NCBI RefSeq assembly: GCF_014207745.1
Contig: NZ_JACHJB010000002.1
Coordinates: 434,001-498,000, forward strand
Source of the DNA: Nonomuraea muscovyensis
Lineage (GTDB): Bacteria > Actinomycetota > Actinomycetes > Streptosporangiales > Streptosporangiaceae
Length of the DNA: 64,000 bases
Direction: 5' to 3'
A program made the position numbers and the translations under genes. Every line of letters begins with the position of its first letter. The stretch's first letter is position 1. Shown piece by piece: positions 58,283-64,000 of this stretch. The notes under the pieces were generated by a model. That model saw only the letters and a program-made list of their open reading frames with translations. It searched no databases and had not been told where the DNA came from.

Positions 58283-58822
58283 CTACGGCGACGGTACGAC
58301 TCGAGTGGCCACCACAAGGTCGTGTAGAGCGGCCCGATCGCGGCGCACCAGCAACAGCGCGATAGAGGCCCCGGCCAAGGCGTACGCGGCAACCAGAAGG
58401 AGTATGGCGGCGCTTACTTCGTGGTTGCCTGCCAGCCGAGACACCGCCATGTGACCGCACTGCCACGGGAGCAACTTCACGACATTGCGCATCACGATCC
58501 GTAACGCGCCGGGCCGTTTCCCGCTGGCGGTGACCACAGCAAGTCCAGCTCGTCGCTTGCCCCACGTAGCCTGGCGCCGCCCTGCTTCACCGATGGTCAG
58601 ATACGCTCCGGTAGGCAGCACGGTCAGCACGGTGATCAGCAGATCGCTGCTCACCATGCCGAGCCCATCGAACACCCGTACTCCCGCGAGATACAACGGG
58701 ACGAACACCGCAGCCAGCAGGGCCAGCCAGACGACGATCACAAGATAGTCCCAGCCGGCCGACACCAGTCTGGGGCGTAACGCCGCCCGGCCGACCTGCG
58801 TCTTCCCCAAGTTGTTCAGCAT
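58283..58822 (-). CDS. RDD-family membrane protein
   Basis: A 179-aa protein with three to four membrane helices: RLVSAGWDYLVIVVWLALLAAV at the start (RDD-type R and D), EAGRRQATWGKRRAGLAVVT in the middle and RRDRAALHDLVVATRVV at the end. The RDD fold is linked to ion exchange or unknown transport. The ATG at 58820-58822 has a GGAGG site 7 nt upstream. It is monocistronic. Bases 58823-59178 contain no gene that I can support. Confidence 0.8.
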   Translation of the reverse strand: MLNNLGKTQVGRAALRPRLVSAGWDYLVIVVWLALLAAVFVPLYLAGVRVFDGLGMVSSDLLITVLTVLPTGAYLTIGEAGRRQATWGKRRAGLAVVTASGKRPGALRIVMRNVVKLLPWQCGHMAVSRLAGNHEVSAAILLLVAAYALAGASIALLLVRRDRAALHDLVVATRVVPSP

Positions 58823-59178
58823 GCGTTGCCTCCTCGACCAGCACGTTGATTCCGCATAACTCTGTCGATGCACGTCCATAGCGGGCAATACAACGCCCCG
58901 GCGCCGACTGTGAACTCGGCTACCGAAATCCCGCGCAAATCACGCGCACTCAGAGCCTCAGAACCTCACAAGACACCCTTTCGGCCTACTGTGGCGACCT
59001 GCTGACGCTCGTCGTGGAGGGACACCTGAAACGCATGCGGTTCAGAGCGCTCGTCCTCGACGAAGTCCCGGCAGCCCAAGGAGAACTGGTCCGCTGGGCA
59101 AGCGTGTGCACACCGTCCGGTGAATCAACGAGGAGGGCCCTCGTCCACGCTCTGGAAGGCCTCCGACGTGCTGGCCGC

Positions 59179-60333
59179 TCATTTCACCCCAAGGTCATGT
59201 GGGGACGGGGTAGCGGGTAGGTCGTCCGGCCAGACGCCCTCGGTCATGGCCTTTTCCACGAGAGAGGCGTACGTCGCGACGTCGAGCCCTTGGGCACGTT
59301 GCCAGGCCGGGGCGAAACAGGAGCTGGTGTAGCGTTCGCCCTGGTCACACCAGAGGGTGACCACGCTGCCGCTCTCTCCGGCCGCCCGCATCTCGCACAC
59401 GGTGCGCAGCGCACCGTAGAGGTTCGTGCCGGTGGACGGGCCGGCGAAGAAGCCGGTGAGCCGGTGGAACACCTCGGCCGCGGCGATCGAGGCGGCGTCC
59501 GGCACTTGGATCATCCGGTCGATCACGCTGGGCAGGAAACTCGGCTCGACGCCGGGCCGGCCGATGCCCTCGATACGAGACCCTCGTCCGGTCCGGTACC
59601 CCGGGTCCTGCGTGTCCCACGAGGGGAAGTAGGCGCTGTTCTCCGGGTCGACGACGCAGAGCCGGGTGGGGTGGCGGCGGTAGCGGAGGTATCGGCCGAT
59701 GGTGGCGCTCGTGCCGCCGGTCCCGGCCCCGACGATGATCCAGCGGGGCTCCGGGTACGGCTCGTGGCGGAGCTGGGTGAAGATGGACTCGGCGATGTTG
59801 TTGTTGCCGCGCCAGTCGGTGGCGCGTTCCGCGTAGGTGAACTGGTCCATGTAGTGGCCGCCCAGCCGCTCGGCCAGGCGGCGTGACTCGCCGTCCGCCA
59901 TGGTGGGGTCGTCGACCAGGTGGCAGGTGCCGCCGTGCCGTTGGATGAGGGCGATCTTCTCCGCGCTGGTGTTGCGTGGGACGACCGCGATGAAGGGCAG
60001 GCCGAGCAGCCGGGCGAAGTAGGCCTCGCTGATCGCGGTCGAGCCGCTGGAGGACTCGATGACCGGGGTGTCCTCGTCGAGCCAACCGTTGCAGACGGCG
60101 TACAGGAACAGGGAACGGGCCAGCCTGTGCTTGAGGCTGCCGGTCGGGTGGCTGGACTCGTCCTTCAGGTACAGCAGGACGTCCCAGCCGGGGGGCAACG
60201 GGACCTGGTGCAGGTGGGTGTCGGCGGTGCGGCCGCTTTCGGCTTCGAGCGTGGCCACGGCCCAGCCCGCCCACCGGCGGCCGGTGGGGCTGTGGCGATC
60301 AGTGTCCCGCGGGACGTCGACGGTCGTGGTCAC
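59179..60333 (-). CDS. PLP-dependent cysteine desulfhydrase (Cds1-like)
   Basis: A 384-aa fold-type II PLP enzyme of the cysteine synthase family, closest by motif to mycobacterial Cds1 (Rv3684): [18 protein letters not shown] with the PLP lysine, [29 protein letters not shown] and [12 protein letters not shown]. Cds1 breaks L-cysteine into sulfide, pyruvate and ammonia. The GTG start (60331-60333) overlaps the OsmC stop by GTGA. It is the last gene of the five-gene operon, and a recent copy of its 3' part lies at 58021-58206. Confidence 0.85.
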   Translation of the reverse strand: MTTTVDVPRDTDRHSPTGRRWAGWAVATLEAESGRTADTHLHQVPLPPGWDVLLYLKDESSHPTGSLKHRLARSLFLYAVCNGWLDEDTPVIESSSGSTAISEAYFARLLGLPFIAVVPRNTSAEKIALIQRHGGTCHLVDDPTMADGESRRLAERLGGHYMDQFTYAERATDWRGNNNIAESIFTQLRHEPYPEPRWIIVGAGTGGTSATIGRYLRYRRHPTRLCVVDPENSAYFPSWDTQDPGYRTGRGSRIEGIGRPGVEPSFLPSVIDRMIQVPDAASIAAAEVFHRLTGFFAGPSTGTNLYGALRTVCEMRAAGESGSVVTLWCDQGERYTSSCFAPAWQRAQGLDVATYASLVEKAMTEGVWPDDLPATPSPHDLGVK

Positions 60334-60746
60334 GGCTTCCCGCCGGCCGGGGTGGTGCTGGTCTCGGCTCGCACCACGAGCTCGGGGTGCTGCTCCATGG
60401 TGTTGTGCACCTTGCACCGGTCGCCGGCCCGGACGAGCGACTGGACCTGCGCCTCGGTCAGATGTCCGGGCAGCTCGTAGGTGATGTCGATGCGGCTCAT
60501 GCGCATCGGGCGGGCGGCGCTCTCTGCCGTCACCCGCACGCCGGCGCCGGTGACGTCGATCTGGTTGGTCTGCGCGTAGCTCATCAACGTGGCCAGCATG
60601 CAGGCGCCGAGCCCGGCCAGGAAGAGCTCCGTGGCCAGCCAGGAGCCGTCTTCGGGGTTCCAGGCGGTGGTCAGGTTGGTTCGACCGTTGGTGATGTTCA
60701 GCGAGAGACCGTCGGCGTGGCGGACCTGGACAAGATAGTCGGACAT
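60330..60746 (-). CDS. OsmC-family protein
   Basis: A 138-aa OsmC/Ohr-type protein: [22 protein letters not shown] with the reactive cysteine at the GAC turn, and the second position in [10 protein letters not shown]. These proteins reduce organic peroxides or handle reactive sulfur. It is 9 nt after the DUF917 stop and overlaps the Cds1-like gene, suggesting a role with the sulfide or thiol produced there. Confidence 0.88.
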   Translation of the reverse strand: MSDYLVQVRHADGLSLNITNGRTNLTTAWNPEDGSWLATELFLAGLGACMLATLMSYAQTNQIDVTGAGVRVTAESAARPMRMSRIDITYELPGHLTEAQVQSLVRAGDRCKVHNTMEQHPELVVRAETSTTPAGGKP

Positions 60747-60754
60747 GATGACAG

Positions 60755-61834
60755 TCACCTTTCGGACGGGACGACGGGGACGTAAGGGTGGTCGTAACCG
60801 AAGTAGGCGGGGCCGACGAGGGCCAGGCCCTCGGCCGTGCGCCAGCGCGGATGGCAGGGCAGGGCGAGCACGACGACGCGGAAGCCGTAGCGCATGGCTT
60901 CGGTGGTGACCGGCTCGCCGGTGTCCGCGTCCAGGACGCAGATGAGATCGGGCACCGAGGCCACCACCTCGCCGTCCATGTCCGCCACAAGATGCTCGTT
61001 CTGGAAGGACAGGACCATCCGGGAGCTGCTGTCGGCGCCGATGCCGTCGAGGCGGGCCGAGCCGCGGGCGAATCCGCCGCTCGTCTGCCGGACGACGTCG
61101 GCGACCTTGCCGGTGAACAGCACGACTCCGTCCAGCTCCGCGGCCAGTGTCCGGGCGACGTCGCGGTGCTCCTCGCGGCACCTGGTGATGGTGCCGCCGA
61201 TCCAGAGCGCCTGGCTGAGGGTGTTCGGGACGAGCGCGCGTCTCGCCTGCGGGCCCGTCATGGGATACAGCGCGATGGAAGCCGAACAACCCATGTCGAC
61301 GGTGGCGGAGCGAGCCAGGCGCTCGGCCCACGGGTTGTCGATGGTCTCCAGGGAAACCGTGTTGCCCTTCTCGTCCACCATCGCCATGGGGGTGGCGGCG
61401 ATGCCGTCGAGGGTGGCGAGCACCATCTGCAGTTCGGGGAAGGCGCGGCCCATGCCGTCGCCGTCGATGAGCGGCAGTCCCGACGTCGCCGCGGCGATGA
61501 TGGGGGTCATGGAGTTGAGGCCCCCCGCCTCCAGGCATGCGACGTGGGTGACCTTACGCCCCGCCACCGCCTCGACCGCGTACAGGGCCCTGGCGAGTTC
61601 GTCGCCCGAGGGCGGCTTCTCCACGATGACCGTGGGTGCCCCCATCATGGCGACCGGGACGACGAACGCGTCGTCGGGCACCTCTTCCAACGCCACCGTG
61701 GTGACGGGGCCGTAGCGGTCGATCATGTTCTCGGCCAGCAGCCTGCCGAGGTGCGGATCCCCGCCGCCGCCGGCGCCGAGGATCGCCGCCCCGCGGGCGA
61801 TGTCCTGCACGTCCTTGCTCTCGATCATGTTCAC
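60755..61834 (-). CDS. DUF917 protein
   Basis: A 359-aa protein with the DUF917 pattern: [34 protein letters not shown] and [21 protein letters not shown]917 proteins are paired with hydantoinase/oxoprolinase-type enzymes and are taken as their partners; the mechanism is not known. The GTG at 61832-61834 overlaps the HyuA stop; an ATG two codons in is an alternative start. Confidence 0.85.
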   Translation of the reverse strand: MNMIESKDVQDIARGAAILGAGGGGDPHLGRLLAENMIDRYGPVTTVALEEVPDDAFVVPVAMMGAPTVIVEKPPSGDELARALYAVEAVAGRKVTHVACLEAGGLNSMTPIIAAATSGLPLIDGDGMGRAFPELQMVLATLDGIAATPMAMVDEKGNTVSLETIDNPWAERLARSATVDMGCSASIALYPMTGPQARRALVPNTLSQALWIGGTITRCREEHRDVARTLAAELDGVVLFTGKVADVVRQTSGGFARGSARLDGIGADSSSRMVLSFQNEHLVADMDGEVVASVPDLICVLDADTGEPVTTEAMRYGFRVVVLALPCHPRWRTAEGLALVGPAYFGYDHPYVPVVPSER

Positions 61835-63384
61835 CGGGATCCTCCGAAGATCAGGTCGCCGACGGCCTTGACGCGCACGCGGACCGCGTTGCCCGGCAGG
61901 TAGGCCATGGGGAGCTCGTCGACTTCGACGATGCGGATGCTGTCGGCCGTAGCGCCCGCCAGCAGCGCCTTCTGGCGCGCTTCGGCCTTCGCCTCGGCCA
62001 GGATGTCCTCCCGGTCGAGGTCCTGGCCGGAGTACACCTTGTCCACCTCGCCACCGACCTGGGCGATGGCCGCGCCGATGGCGTTGGCGACGGCGAAGTG
62101 CTCCGGGCGCACCACGGCGTCGAAACCCGGCATCTCCTCGGGCAGCAGCACGCTGCCACCGCCCACGAGCACCATGGGGATGGGCTCGGCGGACGTACGC
62201 ATGGAATCGGCGAGCACGGCTACCCGCTCGGCGATCGCCTGCTGGCACCGCCTGACGTCCGCGCGGTCCAGATGGGCCACCAGGGAGGGGTCTCCCAGCC
62301 GCAGACGGCCGCCCGCGACGGCGATGTCGGTGGCGGTCAGCGTGGAGCCGCCGAACACCATGGCCTCCTGGTGGATGAGGAACCCGACGCTCTCCGGGCC
62401 GATGACGGGCGTGTCGCCGAGGGTCACGCGACTGCCCCCGCCGATGCCGATGGACACCACGTCCGGCATGCGGAAGTTGGTGCGCACGCCGCCGATGTCG
62501 ACTTCCGTCGTGGCCGGCCGTGGGAAGCCGCCGACCACGGCGCCCACGTCGGTCGTCGTGCCCCCGACGTCGACCACGATGCAGTCGGACAGCCCGGACA
62601 ACACCGCGGCGCCGCGCATGGAGTTGGTGGGACCGGCTGCGAACGTCGCGACGGGATAACGGCGCACGTAGTCGACGTCCATCAGCGTCCCGTCGTTCTG
62701 CGACAGGTAGAGCGGCGCGTCGATGCCGGCCTTGTCCAGCGCCTTGAGGAAGGCGTTGGTGATCTGCTCGGCCACGGGGAGCAGGGAGGCGTTGATGACG
62801 GTGGCGTTCTCACGTTCGAGCAGCCCCACCCGGCCGATCTCGTGGGAGAGCGACACGCGCAGCTCGGGCAGTTCGGCACGCAGGATCTCGGCCGCACGAA
62901 GCTCCACCTCGGCGTTCACCGGCGAGAAGATCGAGGTGATGGCAGCGGAACGGACCCCCTTGGCGGCCAGGTCGGCGGCCACACGCCTGAGCTCGTCCTC
63001 GTCCAGCGGAGAGATCTCCCTGCCGTCGAACTCGTGGCCGCCGCTGCAGAGGTAGACGTGGTCGCCGAGGGCCAGGCGAAGCCTGCGCGGCCAGGCCGTC
63101 AGTGGCGGGACGCCGGCCGCAGCCGGCAGCCCCAGGCGGATCGCGGCGGTGGAGGCCAGCCCGCGGGCCTGAACCACGGCGTTGGTGAAGTGGGTGGTGC
63201 CGATCGCGACGGCGTCGATGTCCTGCGGGTCGAACGGCCGACCGGCGGCGAGGTCGTCCAGCGCCCCGATGATGCCCGAGGTCACGTCACTCGTGGTCGG
63301 GTTCTTGACGGCTTCCAGGACGTGCGTGCGGTCCACGAGGACCGCGTCGGTGTTGGTTCCTCCGACGTCGATGCCGATGTGCAT
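61831..63384 (-). CDS. Hydantoinase/5-oxoprolinase-family protein (HyuA-like)
   Basis: A 517-aa protein: the Hydant_A_N domain starts IGIDVGGTNTDAVLVD (the phosphate loop of the ASKHA fold), and the hydantoinase A domain has CIVVDVGGTTTDVGAVV and VSIGIGGGSRV. It is of single-subunit length, like partners of DUF917. These ATP-using enzymes open cyclic amides such as hydantoins or 5-oxoproline. It starts 10 nt after the permease gene. Confidence 0.88.
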   Translation of the reverse strand: MHIGIDVGGTNTDAVLVDRTHVLEAVKNPTTSDVTSGIIGALDDLAAGRPFDPQDIDAVAIGTTHFTNAVVQARGLASTAAIRLGLPAAAGVPPLTAWPRRLRLALGDHVYLCSGGHEFDGREISPLDEDELRRVAADLAAKGVRSAAITSIFSPVNAEVELRAAEILRAELPELRVSLSHEIGRVGLLERENATVINASLLPVAEQITNAFLKALDKAGIDAPLYLSQNDGTLMDVDYVRRYPVATFAAGPTNSMRGAAVLSGLSDCIVVDVGGTTTDVGAVVGGFPRPATTEVDIGGVRTNFRMPDVVSIGIGGGSRVTLGDTPVIGPESVGFLIHQEAMVFGGSTLTATDIAVAGGRLRLGDPSLVAHLDRADVRRCQQAIAERVAVLADSMRTSAEPIPMVLVGGGSVLLPEEMPGFDAVVRPEHFAVANAIGAAIAQVGGEVDKVYSGQDLDREDILAEAKAEARQKALLAGATADSIRIVEVDELPMAYLPGNAVRVRVKAVGDLIFGGSR

Positions 63385-63394
63385 GGCTGATACC

Positions 63395-64000
63395 TCAATC
63401 CTGATGGGCGGGGGCGGCGACCGCGGCCTTCGAGCGGGTGGCGATGACCTTGCCGAGCACCGCGTACACCACGAATGCGGTCGCCAGCGAGTTGACGGCC
63501 GGGATGCCGGCCTCGATGGTGTAGCCGACCAGCGCCGCGAGCGCCCAGGCCAGCAGGCTGACGGGCACCCAGTCGGGTGCGGAGTCGGGCAGCGCGCCGC
63601 GGGCGGCGGACTCGGCGAGCGGCTTGCGCCAGGTGCGGACGACGAAGTACTCAGCGATCATGATCCCGGCGACGGGCGGGGTGAGGATGCCGATGAACGT
63701 CAGGAGCGGCACGAAGTGGGTCAGGATGCCGACGGCCGACAGGATGGAGCCGACGGCGCCGATGGCCAGGGTGACGCCGGCTCGGCTGAGCCTCTTGCCG
63801 AAGAGCACGTCGACGGCGTTGACGAGGCCGAGGGACGACGAGTACAGGTTCCAGTCGTTGATCTTCAGGATCGACGCGACCAGGACCACGGTGCCGATCA
63901 GCCCGCTGGACGTTGTGATGATCATGACGATGTCGCTGCTGCGGGCGGCGTGCGCGAGCAGGACGCCGATCAGGCCGACCACGTACTCGCCGAGGGTGAC
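63395..64000 (-). CDS. NCS1-family permease (C-terminal part; start beyond window)
   Basis: The last 201 codons of a nucleobase/hydantoin-type transporter (CodB/PucI/Mhp1-like): LIGTVVLVASILKINDWNLYSSSLGL is the conserved helix 8 region, followed by HFVPLLTFIGILTPPVAGIMIAEYFVV (markers). Helices 7-12 are inside the window. It leads the operon and probably imports the cyclic substrate opened by HyuA. Confidence 0.85.
   Translation of the reverse strand, partial: VTLGEYVVGLIGVLLAHAARSSDIVMIITTSSGLIGTVVLVASILKINDWNLYSSSLGLVNAVDVLFGKRLSRAGVTLAIGAVGSILSAVGILTHFVPLLTFIGILTPPVAGIMIAEYFVVRTWRKPLAESAARGALPDSAPDWVPVSLLAWALAALVGYTIEAGIPAVNSLATAFVVYAVLGKVIATRSKAAVAAPAHQD

Noticed and set aside
59014-59220. 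Small plus-strand ORF next to the Cds1-like gene
   Set aside because: Runs into the end of the opposite gene and has no support.
60788-63390. Long plus-strand frames opposite DUF917 and HyuA
   Set aside because: Shadows of well-conserved minus-strand enzymes.

Overview
The window is GC-rich DNA (mostly GTG/ATG starts and strongly GC-biased third positions) from an actinomycete. A filamentous actinobacterium of the Streptosporangiales type (Nonomuraea/Streptosporangium-like) is my inference from gene content: CYP102, ECF42/DGPF, PPOX-F420 enzyme, DosR-type boxes, Cds1. No rRNA, tRNA or CRISPR array was seen.

Layout. 1-3134: a CYP102 (P450-BM3-like) self-sufficient monooxygenase running off the left edge. 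3205-10581: stacked mobile DNA. A broken duplicate of a TetR gene and its promoter is followed by an IS110 scrap and then an ISL3-family element whose transposase is split by a 5.2-kb transposon carrying two overlapping tyrosine recombinases (Tn554 TnpA/TnpB-like) and one unknown cargo gene. That transposon is itself hit by a 1.1-kb IS5-family element exactly at the tnpB stop codon. 10698-16666: an NTF2-like protein, a ferredoxin/ferredoxin reductase/P450 operon, the intact TetR copy, a small membrane protein and a PPOX enzyme. 16810-24539: ECF42 sigma + DGPF + DUF998 operon, DUF1579-like protein, Lrp, EamA exporter, aldo/keto reductase, LysR and MFS genes. 24774-31831: an EEP-family phosphatase, then a TetR with a clear palindromic operator divergent from a DHA2 exporter and two half-size ABC exporters.

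31933-41913 is the most coherent region: an MBL hydrolase, a single-ORF CysE-CysK fusion, a hemerythrin-DUF2249 protein, a 1278-aa fusion of two membrane domains with a cupredoxin and a copper nitrite reductase, a radical SAM/SPASM protein and an Acg-type nitroreductase. Paired DosR-like boxes precede the nitrite reductase and nitroreductase transcripts, suggesting a hypoxia/NO regulon that joins nitrite, NO and sulfur chemistry.

42430-52000 is a graveyard: remnants of a tyrosine recombinase, Tn3 transposase and resolvase, a CU044_5270-family protein, a class I lanthipeptide locus (lanB/lanC fused by deletion), a WD40 protein and an ABC-F protein. Among them are a few intact genes (a two-TM protein, a DUF3291-like protein, and a SigE-family sigma factor with its membrane partner). 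52265-58822: a kinase-like protein, a PadR/RDD/CPBP operon behind a long perfect palindrome, a SMI1/KNR4 protein, a poly-gamma-glutamate hydrolase and an RDD protein. 59179-64000: a tightly overlapping operon (NCS1 permease, hydantoinase/oxoprolinase HyuA, DUF917, OsmC, Cds1-like cysteine desulfhydrase) that may feed a cyclic sulfur amide into cysteine and sulfide metabolism.
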